DNA of 64,000 nt, taken from NCBI GenBank assembly GCA_950106755.1, contig OX467082.1, forward strand, positions 10,354,001-10,418,000, in the 5' to 3' direction. Within the stretch, counting starts at the first letter, position 1, and each line of letters starts with the position of its first letter. The notes under the pieces are model-generated. The model did not search any database, was not told where the DNA came from, and saw only the letters and a list, made by a program, of their open reading frames with translations. Shown in pieces: positions 1 to 12,280 of the stretch. Position numbers and translations under genes: made by a program. Source of the stretch: Climacium dendroides. Its lineage: Eukaryota > Streptophyta > Bryopsida > Hypnales > Climaciaceae.

Positions 1-2088
1 TGAAAATTAATAGACCTTCATACAATTAATCCAACCGTTGACAAAAAATAGGAAGAGGGATGAAAAGGTTCAAATAAAATGAAAAGAAATTCTTCTTCTT
101 TTCATTTCAAAATACAAAAAATAGGAAGAGGAAAGAAAGGATTTTTAAAAATTAAAAAATTATTTTGTATTTTTGAAAAAAAATATGAAGAAAACAACAA
201 CTAAAAAAGCTCTATTTTTGAAATAAGAAAATAGGAAGTGAAAGGAAAATATGGGTGTCTTATATTTTTCTAACTCAACATTAAAAAAATCCAAGCATAT
301 AGGAATTGTGAAATTCCCTTCGGGGGTGCACTTCCCCGTTGTGATGTTAGTGTATAAACAAAACTTTGGACCCCTACATACTTTTTAAATTTTAAGTAAA
401 ATTAAATCAAAAAAATATGAACAGATTTTTCTACTTTGAAAGTTTATGTTGAGAATTATTGTTATTTTTATTTGTTAATAATAATTAGTTACAAATTTTT
501 GAAGTAAAAAGATACATTATAGAATTGAAAAATAACTTTCACACCCCTATATTATATAAGAGAAAATTGTCTAAAAACTGAACAAAAAATTCTTTAAAAT
601 AATTTTCTATTGAAAGCTTATTTTGAGTTGAATATTGATGCAATGGTCATCTAAATGTGTTCTCTAAAAATATTTGAGTTAAAAAAACATGTCATTTTAG
701 TGCATTTCAAACCTCTTCTAAAAATCATTCCATATTTTATTTGAGTTTGAAATTTTGGGAGTAGAATCCTATAGCCATTAGTGAACAATGTTCAAAATTT
801 GAAGTTAAAATTATAGTTTATTAAAAACCACTTGTTCACATGTGGTTTGTTGTAGTAGAATTAAGTGCACCCCCCAGGAAAATCCTAAAATTGGTCCCCA
901 ACACTTTACATTACTTGAATTTAGAGTATTAAATTGGGGCAGGATTGAGGGCCAAAACTCATACAAATCAAGCCAACTTTCCATTTGACCCCAAGCTTAG
1001 TATAAATTGGGTTTAAATGTAGAGCCAAAATACTAAGTTTAGTTTGTAAGGCAAATTTGTTACCATTCCATTATGTACATCTTCAGTTATCAATTTATGA
1101 GGTTTTGGTGTCATTTTTTTGTCCAAATGTACAATAGGTGTTACATTTTGGACATTGACGAGTATACATGTTCATAAGGTAGGAGGTTCAAAAACTACCC
1201 ATTTAAAAAAATAATGACCTAAAATCTTTGTAATCTAGATCAAAGCATTTTGTAATAAATTTTTAGAGAAAGAAGAGAACAAGATACATACTTCACAATT
1301 TGATTTTTAATTTTTCAACTTAAATTGAATAAGATATGATTTTCTAAAGCTTTCAATAATAGAAAGTTATTCAAGACTATAGGTATTGCGATTAAATGTC
1401 AAAAAATTGTTCATCAATGGTGCAAATGGAGTTAAAAAATAAAGGCATGCAAAATTAAAATTGAAACAACATGGTGCATATTGCCTATGGTGCCACAAAG
1501 TGTTTGACCACTCATATCTCCACATTATTTATATTAAAACTTTGCCTACTTCTAAATCAAACTTAGCCCCAACCACTCATTAAACTATGCAATCAATAAA
1601 CCCAAATTGGCACCAATTTATCATTGGATAGTTCCCAAAATTGATACCATAGTTATGAAAAACTCTCCAATGATAAAAAAAAAAAATTGGTACTTTAGGA
1701 CTGAAAAATTGACCAATTCATCATTGGACAATTTTTTATTTCTATAGTACATATAAAATAATCTAAGAGCAATTTTTGAAACATGGGCAGAATATGGATA
1801 GCAACCCTTTTTCTTTTGGCACCATGGCCACATTGGCCCATTTCAAAATAAGTTTTTACTTTTTGCTAGAAAAAAGTAATTGTTTTTTGCCAAAAATTTC
1901 CCATTTCTATTAAAAACATTGAGATGAAGTTGGCAAATCTGGATGAAAAGTGCATAAATATGATTGAAAAATGTATTTTGGTCTGAAAGATGGATGAATG
2001 TTGAAAAACAATGTTTCAACAAATTTTAACCCTTAAATGCCGGGTTGGTGATTGTCGAAATCAGCCCTTTTGGAACCGTGTGACATCA
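1..2088. other. AT-rich intergenic DNA, no gene seen
   Basis: Long A/T runs and only very short reading frames, with no exon-like stretch on either strand. A 12-bp inverted pair (GGGGGTGCACTT at 322-333, AAGTGCACCCCC at 863-874) could be the ends of a degraded 550-bp element, but no target-site repeat supports this. At 2014 TTAACCCTTAAATGCC resembles the ends of the TTAA-flanked repeats found elsewhere in the window. Confidence 0.6.
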
Positions 2089-2914
2089 TCATACTACTAA
2101 AATTATAAGTCCCTCTGTAATATCACAAATGCTATCATTAATACTAGGGGCTCGTGCTTACTATACTACGCATTCATTGTATCACATATTAGTAAAAATT
2201 TGATATATTTGAATAGAATGCATGATAATGATTTTGATAAGTTTTTAAAATAATTATTTTAATTATTTTATAAAAATATTTCCAATCATGCATACATAGA
2301 AATCATATTTTCACACAATGTGATATTACCTGAAATAGAATAGCAATTCACAATCACCTTTGTAATATCACTTTTTACAAAGGATGATATTATAGAAATA
2401 ATATAGTCATTGCAATTGAGGTGATATTAAAGAGGATCAATATGGTGATATTATAAAGGTAGCAATTTCATTGCTTTTTTTGGCTTTATACTTCTTTTGC
2501 ATTTCTATGATTTTGTGCTTTTGTGAGCTTTGAGCTTATGATTTCAATTTTCTATTACTACTACCAAATGATTTGAGAAATTTATTAGATTGAACCGATT
2601 TCGGATTTCACAACAATTAAATTGTTCATGAAGCTTTTAAGATTTACAAGTTATTTTTTCCTTTAAATTCTTCTATTTGGGTTGCTATTGTTTGTAACAA
2701 TGGAGTCAAATTTCTAATGCATTTTAATGTATATGTATCTTTTACCGTATTCATCATTGTATGTATTTCATTCATCATTTATTAAATTTTTATTATTTAT
2801 TTCAGTATATGCTTATTTATTAAAAAAATTATATGAAGATTTTAATAATTTTTATCTAAAGATTTATTAAAATTCTAATGATGAATGAGTAGCATAGCAA
2901 GCTCCAACTGCTAG
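2089..2914 (+). mobile_element. Non-autonomous Helitron, copy 1
   Basis: The element begins TCATACTACTAAAATTATAA directly after an A (2088) and ends in CTAG directly before a T (2915). That is the classic Helitron signature: 5' TC, 3' CTRR, insertion between A and T, no target duplication. Inside the 5' end, from about 2150, lies a roughly 37-base segment (ACTAGGGGCTCGTGCTTACT and onward). It is inverted-complementary to the 3' end (GTAGCATAGCAAGC and onward to CTAG), so the element has long subterminal inverted repeats. The middle holds about six copies of TGATATTA or its complement. No Rep/helicase coding sequence is present, so it would need a helper. Five other copies in this window share both ends. 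Confidence 0.82.
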
Positions 2915-3861
2915 TCTACTTTAAAAAAATCAAAAATATTCATTGGGAGTCAAACTACTATAGAAGATTTCTCCTTTCCACCCTTAATTCCGAGAATGAA
3001 TAGTTCCTACATAAGAAAATTCTTTGTCATTCATCGGACAAAAAACCATCCGCTGTGGCGTTTATGGGTTAAGTGATCACCATCCTAGCACTTTCTCAGA
3101 AAGTAATAAAAAAGGGTTCCTCACCTCGACGCCCCCATCGTCAAGTTCGAGGGCTTTAGAGCATCCCCACTCGTCTGGGAAAATTTGGCTGGCATTTTTG
3201 CCAGTCCATCCACGCTGCAAGCCAGCAGCGCTGTTGAGCCTCACTGGTGGGCCTGTTAACAAGCCAAATCAGGGTTGGGAGGTGAAATGCAAAGGTAATA
3301 AATAAGCTTCTTACTTGTTGGGAAGGGGGAGTTTCTGTGAGGCGACATACCAAATGTTTATTTTTTATTTTTTATTTTTTATTTTTTACTTTTTTCCTTG
3401 AAACATACTGAATGTTCTGAATCGTTTGTTAATTAATAAGTGATTGTTATAAAATGTGAAGGACTAGAGTTTTTAATTTCTACCAAGGATGTGAAATTGC
3501 TATGTTGTTTTTAAATTTTGAAGTATTTGAAAGTGTTGAAGTTTCTGAAAAATTAGAAAACTTGATTTGAATATGCTTATTCATGCTTGTTCAATTGGAA
3601 AATGCCAAAGGTTTAGGTAATTTAGGAAAAGGGCGAAATTGCCAGAAATTTCAGAAAATAAATGACGAACATTATGAACAATTAGAGGTCATTTTAGAAA
3701 TAGTCATACATTACAATGCATGAAATTAGTCCATGAAGAACATAACCCCCACGACCAAGGTAATCATCAAAACGGTTCAACTAATGGATCAATAGGTGTA
3801 TTCTTTGTTTCTACAAGTGCACAGTCAAGTCATCCATCGGCTAGTTTTTGGCCATCGCATC
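2915..3861. other. Mixed noncoding DNA with GC-rich patch and ATTTTTT microsatellite
   Basis: About 3020-3310 has higher GC than its surroundings and starts a transposon-end-like motif at 3156 (TTAGAGCATCCCCAC). Reading frames of up to 93 residues occur on both strands here but resemble nothing and lack splice context. A run of 7-bp ATTTTTT units covers about 3357-3390. The rest is AT-rich and shows nothing. Confidence 0.5.
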
Positions 3862-5575
3862 CCTTAATCCCTAAATATTTTTTATTATATTGTTTACTAA
3901 AAATGCTCCAAAATTGACATTTGTAGTGCAAGTACTACATTTAAAAAGATGTTTATTTTCTACTATGATATTAAAATTTGAATCGACAAAAATCCTTATT
4001 TTGGCCCACCAAAAAAATAGAAACTTGCACTTCATAAGGTTACATTTGTGTGAAGATATGTGCAAAATGGTGGTGCTTCTTTGGATTCATTCTTCAAAGC
4101 AAGTTGTCTATGTGCGTGAAAAATTCTAGATCATTTGAAATGGTGCAACACATAGGAAAAAATAAGAAGTAGAAAGAAATAGAGAATGATTGAAAATACT
4201 AATAAAACAATTACAAATCTAATCCTAGAATTAAAAAATGCTAATCCTAATGGTTGTAATGTTGAGACAAACAAGGAACATCCTACAATTTAATTTTTGT
4301 TCAAAATTCAAAAATGGAGTTAATTTTTTTAAAGTTAATTTTTAGAATAGAAAATCCATAACAACCCACAAATTAAGATGTTTCTTAACTTTCATCTAAT
4401 TCATCAAAATAGAATGATTCAAAGCTTTCCACATCCACACAAATCTAAAATATTAGTTTTTAAGTTTTAAAAACAAAAAACAATTTCATCAAAAACATTG
4501 GAATTACCTGCCAAGTAATGAAAAATACATATCATACAATAACTTTTTAACCTTCTAGCCAAAAGTTATAAAAATTGTCGGGCCTTGGAGCTACTTCTTG
4601 GACATTTCAAAGGAAAAAAAATTTAAAAACCTATTAAAAATTTAATCCATATGTCCAATTGTTTGTTGAACAAACAATTCAAAATTTGGGTAGGTTCTTA
4701 TGATTGCAATTTTGCTCACATATACACAAAATTGTGACACAAGGTGTGAGCATATATACCTTTTACAGTTTTACTAGTTATATAATTATTTTTCTAATCA
4801 AAATTTTAAATCTATAGGTATATTGCCCTAAATTTTTTGGACAACTAGAACAACTTGAACATCTTTTAGATATTTTCTTCAAAAATGCTCATTAACTTTT
4901 GAAATTTTGTATGAGTATAACTAATACAATATGGCATACAATTGTCCAAAAATTTAGTTCTCCAATCACATTCTATGAAGAATCAAACTTTGTTAGCAAA
5001 AATGACTTTAAAAAAACTTGTTATTTTAAATTCTAGCTCTATGAAATCAAGGTCTTGAATTCTTTCTAGTGTATTAAAAAAGTTTTGTCTCTAATTTTTA
5101 GCAATTCATATTTCAAATAGAAAATTTCCTCGTTGCACAAGAAATCATCAAAAAATTGACATGTGTACTACCAATGCAATTATCCTCCTCGCATTGCAAA
5201 TTAATTTTGTAATAGCTAGATTTTATGTTTGTTTTCAAATTTTTAATGAGGAATACTAACAGCATATGTTTATAAATGGTCAAAGTTTTCTTATTTTATT
5301 TTTAAATTATTTTACTCTAAAATGGCTTAGAGTTTGTTGACTATCTTTTGCAAAAATGAGAAAAAGAATTTCACTTCAAACATTCTAATCTTCCCATCCA
5401 CATGTTCAAATGGGCTAATTTTTTTTTTCTATACTTTATCTTACATGCTGCACACATTTTTTTATAATTCGAGTTTAAAAAAAACAAAAACTTATTCTAC
5501 ACAATGCATTCAAAATTGGTAGTCTTGGACTTTTCCTCTTCCCAAACATTTTCAATTCCAAGCTTTAGGGGTTTG
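3862..5575 (+). repeat. Dispersed TTAA-flanked repeat (family T), large copy
   Basis: Starts TTAATCCCTAAATA and ends near CTTTAGGGGTTTG at about 5563-5575, an inverted version of the start. Sequence inside it recurs on the plus strand at 51380-51760, 55288-55757 and 59849-60140, and on the minus strand at 47584-48420. Shared stretches include the region at 4500-4600 (CATATCATACAATAACTTTT) and the region around 3905. No reading frame of note. The family is best defined by the well-preserved copy at 60569-61213. Confidence 0.5.
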
Positions 5576-7600
5576 TAATAAACATTCCTATAACATGATG
5601 TTTTTACATAGCCTAATTTATATATCTTAAATTATGTAGCACTTGATGAACCCTAAAGTAACCCTACAAATTATATAGAATTTTTACCTCCTCTTCAATT
5701 GAATGGACCCTATTTTTTTACTCACGTAGTTTTCTATATAATAAAAGTGATCTCTCTAGCTAATGTTACCAACGTGTATCTAAAGTTTCAAGACCTTCCT
5801 TTTAATGCCCACAAATGTTCAATGAGATCATTTTTGAGCATATAGTGTATATTTTCATTGTGGACTACTTCAGTTTCATGAAAAAAATCTTAAAATGTTA
5901 ATCCACGTTGTAGAAGTTGCATGTCAATAGATGGATTATTGGGCTTCTATAAGTGCTCCAATCATCAAAATCCATTAATACCTAATAGCCTAAGTGACTA
6001 TATAAGGTCACTCTAAATTCCCATGCTTGTGTATTAAACAAGTTTTAAAGTATAATCCTCATAGTAAGAGTATAAATAATGACCTTCAAGGAGGTTTGCA
6101 ACAAATATTTATTAAAAGTCCAAAAAATTGATAAGCAATATTATAGGTTAATAATAAAAAGATTTTGTTTTTTTACTAATAAAAATATTTGATTTTTGAG
6201 AGCTCCTCAAAAGCATATACAATATGTACCACTAGTGAAAGAATGAAGTTTGCCAATTATACTTGATTTGAGATCTAAAAAAATGTTCTTATCCATTTGC
6301 TCTGAAAATTGTCCCAAGAGAAAGACTAATTGAAGGTGTGTTACTGATTTTTACTATTGAAAATTTGAACATGCAAGTATTGATTTGAAGTTATTTTGGG
6401 ATTTCTACACATTAAATAAAACATATATTTCAACAATTGCAAAGTAGATTGTGTAATGAATTTAATAAGTTCTTCATTTGAACTTAGGGTTTTTGTAAGT
6501 ACATTTTAGTGTGTTTAGAAAATTATTAGTATTCATATAACAATTTAAATTTTAGGGATTGGAAGTTCATTTTAGAATCTAGATACATTACAAACATAAT
6601 ATTTTTTAATACATAAAGTTCATCATTTCCAAAAGGAAAAAAGATGATAAGCTCTCCAACATTTCCTTACAAAAAATTGCACCTTTCATCCATTTCTCTA
6701 AACAAATATATTAATGATCCACACAAGATTTTTTTTTTTAAATGTCAAGGCACTTTAAACTCTCTTGTTTGTAGTCTACGCATACAAAAGTGAATTCTTT
6801 CAATAGAGAAGCGAGAGGAATTGAAAGAAGACCTGAACCACTCCCTAAATCCACCACCACCATTTTATTGAACATTGCAATGAGGCAACTTCAAGGACAT
6901 AAAGTAGGAGGATGTAAAATCGCACTGGCATTAAGAACCGCTCTTATAAGTGGCTATCAAATCGACATGAAATGGTTCTAAAATTGACCTTTGTAGTCAT
7001 TGAATGAATGGGGAAAAAAACATTACTAATTGCAAGAGCCAATCATTTTCTTTGCTTTCCCATTTTTCTTTAGAAGTTGCAAAGTGAATTGTTCTTGGAA
7101 GACCTAGGGTCATAAATAGGGACCTATGACACATTTGGTTTGAAAATTCACAACTAATTCAAAATGCTCCAAAAAAATATGAAACCACTTGTATTAAATA
7201 AATTTCAATTGCTTCTTTTGTGTAGAAATAAATTGTGTAAAATAAATTTCAATTGCATTGGTTAATTGCTAGGTTTCAGTTGCATCAACAATTTGCAAAG
7301 AACATAAATCTCCTGTGAATCTCGTCAATATGCATTTCAATTTCAATTTCAATTGTGGCGGCCACTCATGTGAATCTTGGCAATATGCATTTCAGTTATT
7401 TCTTTACTTTAGAATTGATTTTTACACGAAAGAAAAAGGAATGAATCCATGATAAATCGTTTTTTCTAAATATTCATATCACCGAATGGATCCTCAATGA
7501 ATCGTTTTGTCTTTTAATATCCCTATTAACTTACTCGATGTGTGTATACCAACTAAATATTATCGATGTGGCACAGTGTCATTTTGGAAACAGATTCACC
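5576..7600. other. AT-rich intergenic DNA, no gene seen
   Basis: No coding signal. A 63-residue frame at 6790-6981 has no splice or codon support. The stretch 7190-7360 contains simple TTTCAATTTCAATT repetition. Nothing else recognised. Confidence 0.55.
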
Positions 7601-7842
7601 TCAGTAAGCTATTTGTCAGGGGAACTGCCGGGATTTCTTGTCGTATACGGTTTGCAAGCCGGTTTGCAAGCCAGGCTCTGGCTGGGAAACAGACCTGCTT
7701 TTGCAAGCCAACCCAGGTTATCAAGCCGGCCTCTTAGCAAGTTCATCCGTTTTGCAAGACGGGTGGGGCACTTTTGCAAGCCACGGTGGACAAGCCATCC
7801 GTTTTGCAAGACGGGTGGGGATGCTCTTATACCATACATGGA
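7600..7842. repeat. GC-rich internally repeated segment with TTGCAAGCC units and a transposon-like end
   Basis: The block repeats TTGCAAGCC at least four times and the longer unit CATCCGTTTTGCAAGACGGG twice (about 7746-7765 and 7797-7816). It stops at GGTGGGGATGCTCTTA (7823-7838). The reverse complement of that motif, TAAGAGCATCCCCAC, matches the motif at 3156. This looks like the end region of a DNA transposon of the common plant GAGCATC type. The 144-residue reading frame across it is a product of the repeat, not a gene. Confidence 0.45.
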
Positions 7843-8426
7843 CATCCGGTTACCCGGCAGTTACCCCGGCAGGACAGGGCCTCAACCACGCCGTGACGGC
7901 CGGCGGCGACCCGAAGTGAAGTTCAAGTGGTTCCCGCCCGAAGCCAAAAAGCGAGGAGGGCGCCCTCGTTGACGCGTTCAGACTGCTCCCTGCTCTGCCG
8001 TGTGGAGAGTTCGCTGCTTGCGCTCACCTTTTGGCAGACGCAGTGGCCAAATTTGGCATCTCTTCTTCGATCGTGCGCAGGGAAGGAAGCAAGCGGGCGC
8101 CCATGTGCACTTTCCCATTGCAGTAGCAGCGCGCTTGACCAGACGCTCTCAGATCGCCGCTCAGATCTGCTTCTTAGGGTTTGCATCCGGCGCTTTTGAT
8201 CGACGCTGGTGTCGGAGTGGGAACTTTTGGCGCTTTTCTTGCCTAAACTGGATTCTTTTACGATCACATTCTTCTTTAGTTTGATTTCGTGGAGTTTGGG
8301 ACGTATCTGGAGCGGCATTGCTGTTGGCACGGTTTGTTTTTATTTTTTTGTTCTCTGAGGTGGATTCGGACGAGAAGCTGTGTTTTTGGAATATTTGTCG
8401 GGAGCCAGTTTTAGCGCGTCGGAGAA
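7843..8426 (+). promoter_or_regulatory. CpG-rich upstream region of the 8427 gene
   Basis: Composition shifts sharply from AT-rich flanks to CpG-rich DNA that continues into the first exon at 8427. In a genome where other CpGs look depleted, this suggests an unmethylated promoter or 5' untranslated region. No clear TATA box was found, and the transcription start cannot be set from sequence. Reading frames on both strands (up to 135 residues on the minus strand) are best explained by low stop-codon density in GC-rich DNA. Confidence 0.45.
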
Positions 8427-9636
8427 ATGCAGTCGCTCGCGACGTCGATCTCGCCGCGGGGGAAGCCGTTTACGTCTCGGAAAGAGATGCCGAGAGGGGG
8501 TGGACTGCCTTTGTGTTTGTCGGGAGTTTGCATTTTGGCCCAGGTAGGGTTTGCTTGGAGATTTGGTCGTGTTGTGATTTATTGTACGGACGATGGTTCG
8601 ACTTCCGGCGCCTTTTGCTGTCGCTACTTTTCTGTTGGTTTCTTGGATAGAGTTGTGCTTGAGGTTTGCTTGATCGGAGTTTGATTAAAGGTTTGGGTCG
8701 TGCAATAACAGGTGCCGCAGAAGAATAAGACAACGCTTCGCTCTGCTTCCTCCAGGAATCGATCGGGGTCCCCTAGTGTTTCGTCGTTGACAAGAAATTT
8801 TGTCGTTCGTGCGGCACTTGACCTCAATGCTGCGGAGTCTCAGAGCAGAACCTGGTATTATGGTTTTGCTTTCTCATGGCTTGAATGGAATTAGATGTAG
8901 GTTTAGGAATGTCCTTTCGTGACGAATTTTGGGTTTTCCGGTTATAAACTTTGCTAAGTAAGTTGATATAAAATTCTAGCGACGAAGCGCTGCAGGTTTG
9001 CAACTTGTCCGATCATTGTCGAGTTCGGGGGAAGCAGAGTTCGGTTGATATAGTACTTTGCTTTTTATTGTGTGACAGCGACACAGAGGCGAGATCCTGT
9101 GAACACTCGAGTACGGTGCCTTTAGGTCCGAGTGCCCAGCGATCGGATGAATCTAATTGCTACCGACCAATGGAAGCAAACGTCTGTAGCTTGAATGAAG
9201 CTGATGACCAGCGACCAAATGAAGCTGATTTGCATCAACCTCGCTTTGCTGTAGCACAGGAGTATGTCCTTTCCTAACTCTCTTAGAAGCTTATACTCTT
9301 GCAACCTTTCTCAGAAGTTGCTTGTTGTAATAATACTGGATCAGAATGCACTATTAGTGTTGCTTTCATTGCTTTCTATTTGAACGGAACCACCGGTCTT
9401 TGTTATCTGAAAGCAGAAGAAATGTTTGTTGCAGGATGGTCAAGTTGGATCGACGAAGAGAATCGTTGAAGAAGCGCAGGTCGATGCAAGGCCTGGGTTC
9501 TTTCCTGGAAGAGCAAGCGTTTATGCTTTCGAGAGTTCCTCGGGAGTTTATTCGATCTTGGTGGCTAGAGATGGTCTATTCTGAGCTTTATTCCAGCAAT
9601 CCTAGGTTGAGTCATTGTACTGCAAGAGCTGCCTGA
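8427..9636 (+). CDS. Unidentified four-exon gene, likely plastid- or mitochondrion-targeted small protein
   Basis: Proposed exons are 8427-8543, 8712-8854, 9079-9261 and 9435-9636, with stop TGA at 9634-9636, giving about 214 residues. Every junction is GT-AG and the phases agree (0, 2, 2), which is hard to get by chance. The N-terminus starts MQSLATSISPRGKPFTSRK and runs on rich in Ser, Arg and Thr with few acidic residues to about residue 75 (SLTRNFVVRAA). That is typical of an organelle transit peptide. The middle is polar. The C-terminal exon holds a basic stretch (VKLDRRRESLKKRRSMQG) and then an aromatic segment, SFLEEQAFMLSRVPREFIRS, followed by WWLEMVYSELYSS. I do not recognise the family. 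A further exon after 9605 (CCTAG/GTTGAG) is possible. Another frame of exon 4 is also open (VYAFESSSGVYSILVARDG) but does not match the phase of exon 3. Confidence 0.55.
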
Positions 9637-10258
9637 TATAGATTGCCATGCATTGTACCTGTAAAAATCTCAATAGCTGCAATCCTTGTCAAATACATTG
9701 TGAACTGTCGTATATATAGTCGTATATATGTGTTTCATTGCTGCACGGGGAAGTTCCAAGTCGCATTTTGTAGTACCATAATGACTTCGACGACAGCTGA
9801 GGGAAGAAATTCAACTGCCTTTTCTCTACTTCTACCTTGAAACATTACTCCTACTGGAATCGTTCATGACAGAAACTGTGTATGTCAGCCAATGATTCGG
9901 CCCGAGTGAGCCTCCAACCATTCAGGTCATCTAAGATCAGGTCCCGATTTCTATTCAAAATCTGCTCTAATTCTACACGCCCCTTTTCAGTTTACTTCAC
10001 AATAGTTTTACAAGAGTGCTACAAAGGAAAAAATGACTTTCTGACAAAGAATGCTTCACCCATTGCATCATCAGTGAACCATGAATCCATGATCGAGGCC
10101 AAAACTGTCAGGGTAATGTGGTGAACTCGAACACTTTCAATACGATCTCCCAGCCAGTTCGGAGTTTGGGACACGAATAGCACGAGATCCAAGGCCTTGA
10201 AAGCAATATGAAGGTTCCTAGCCTTACAGCATTGCTGGCACCGGAGTCCCCAGAGCAC
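9637..10258 (-). other. 3' flank of the 8427 gene with a possible convergent exon
   Basis: 9637-9860 probably holds the 3' untranslated region of the 8427 gene. On the minus strand, 10258-10019 is an open frame of 79 residues reading in part KALDLVLFVSQTPNWLGDRI. Its composition looks protein-like and less AT-driven than other short frames. No partner exon, convincing start or family match was found, so it may be a remnant of a neighbouring gene. Confidence 0.25.
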
Positions 10259-10527
10259 TGTTAGAGCACCCGCACCAGCACTTTCTAAATTTGATAAATT
10301 CGATGCGCTACAAGTTTACACCTTGCCAAATTTGATGTGCTAAAATTTACATCTTTTGAAGAGCCTTCAAAATCATTGTCCTCCACCAAATGCCCACCAA
10401 ATGCCCACCAAATGAGTCCTATAAATAGACAATTAATCAATCATCTAGAGGAAAATGAGGCATTTGGTAACTAAGTATGTGAAACCCTTGGCCTTGGATA
10501 TTCTTACATTCTTATAAACATCTAGGG
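10259..10527. other. Short stretch with GAGCA-type transposon end
   Basis: Begins TTAGAGCACCCGCACCAGCA at 10263, close to the motifs at 3156 and 7838. It then turns AT-rich and contains the 10-bp unit CCACCAAATG repeated in tandem three times around 10383-10414. No gene. Confidence 0.4.
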
Positions 10528-10907
10528 CCAAACATTGTCGTTGCCCTTGTTAGTTGCCCTTGCTAGTTATGTCATTGTATAGTCCAAATGGTGACTCTTG
10601 TTAATTGCCCTTGTTAGTTGTCCTTGCTAGTTATGTCATTGTATAGTCCAAATGGTGACTCTTTATAGGACCAAACATTGTCGTTGCCCTTGTTAGTTGC
10701 CCTTGCTAGTTATGTCATTGTATAGTCCAAATGGTGACTCTTTATAGGACCAAACATTGTCGTTGCCCTTGTTAGTTGCCCTTGCTAGTTATGTCATTGT
10801 ATAGTCCAAATGGTGACTCTTTATAGGACCAAACATTGTTGTTGCCCTTGTTAGTTGCCCTTGCTAGTTATGTCATTGTATAGTCCAAATGGTGACTCTT
10901 TACAAGA
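10528..10907 (+). repeat. 79-bp tandem repeat, about 4.8 copies
   Basis: The unit runs from CCAAACATTGTCGTTGCCCT to GGTGACTCTTTATAGGA. Units start at 10528, about 10600 (shortened and altered), 10671, 10750 and 10829. The last three are nearly identical, differing for example by TCGTTG versus TTGTTG, so amplification is recent. Each unit itself contains two CCCTTG(T/C)TAGTT segments, so the 79-bp unit arose partly from a shorter one. No reading frame runs through it. Confidence 0.9.
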
Positions 10908-12280
10908 ATGTTAGCTTATTCAAGTGAAAAAACACCTTAATCATCTTATAATTTTTTTGATACTTATACAATATCCTATGGATTTTTAAAGTTGAAAGCT
11001 TAGGATACTTGTTTTTAGCCCCTATACTACTTTCTTGCTCCTTTTGATTGTCTCAAAGAACTATTCAATTCCTATTGGTTGCTCTTAAACCCTTATAGGG
11101 GCTTAGGGTCAAAGTGGGTGACCATTTAAAGCTAAAATTTATATAAATGATAGAATTAAAAAAAAAATTGATCCTAGAGCCTCCAACCTTACCTACAATA
11201 ATCAATAAACAATAGCATATTATAAGCTCTAATGCTATTCAATTAAGCATGTCTAAATTTGTGCATGTCTAAGGGTGATTTAAGGCTAAAAATGAAAAGA
11301 TAGATTATGGATAATATTTCTCTTTTTAATAGCCAATGAGATAACAACAAGATCCAACCATTCTTATGAAAAAATAATAAAAGAACTTGTATAGTAGAAA
11401 TATATATACACCAATATAGTGGAAACATATTCACACCACTGGAAACATATTCACACCACCTTGAAAAGAGTTTCTATGTCTTTTAGTAAATATATATAGT
11501 TCCACCAAAAGAAAAAATGTCATTGTCTTTTAATATGGCCCTTCATTTGAATTGACAATCTCTGATCTTTATTTTCAAAAAAGTCTTTCAAGTATGCAAT
11601 GCTAATTCTACTTATAACCATAAGAACCAATAACAAACTAACTTCAACAACAACTTGCATTTAGACTTAGATAATATAATAAAATTCTACCTTTTATAAA
11701 AAATTCAAGGCAAAATAGTTTGCATTTCTTAGATCCAAATCGTCCAGTAGACAAGTACATTAATATAGTAGAAAGAGAGATACACAAAATTTATATATAA
11801 AGTTAAATTTTTTTAAAATAATTAATAACATTAAAATGAAAATTTTTTGATTAAAAAATATTTTACTTATAAAAACCATAGTAATTCTAAAGTTGCTTTA
11901 AATAGTATAATATTGATAAACATTATGGTATAATTGATACCAATATACTCTTTAAGCTTATCTTAAGAGAAATTCAATAGAAAAATCCAAAAGTAGTTTA
12001 TTTGAAGCTTTTAAGATGCTACGAACCTTCAAAGGGTTACAAGATTTATATTTTCAATAATTTTAGATAAAAAAAATACAAAGTATATTATTGGAATTGC
12101 ATTTATTTAGTCAAGCTTTAAGACAAGAACCATGTGAAATTCAAGTTTGTCCCCATAATTATGCCACTTAACTGGGATTGTCTAATTTTTGTTTATCTGG
12201 TAAAAGAATGTTACCAACATTAAATTGCCACATGAATACAAATTGTCAACTAAATTTTCACCCGTACTAAATCAATATCC
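10908..12280. other. AT-rich intergenic DNA, no gene seen
   Basis: Only short frames. A 16-bp direct repeat, GGAAACATATTCACAC, occurs twice around 11420-11458. Nothing else identified. Confidence 0.55.

Noticed and set aside
322..874. Element bounded by GGGGGTGCACTT and its complement
   Set aside because: Only 12 bp match, the flanks show no target duplication, and no second copy was seen.
7538..7972. 144-residue open frame on the plus strand
   Set aside because: Made of repeated TTGCAAGCC-type DNA; no start context, splice sites or domain.
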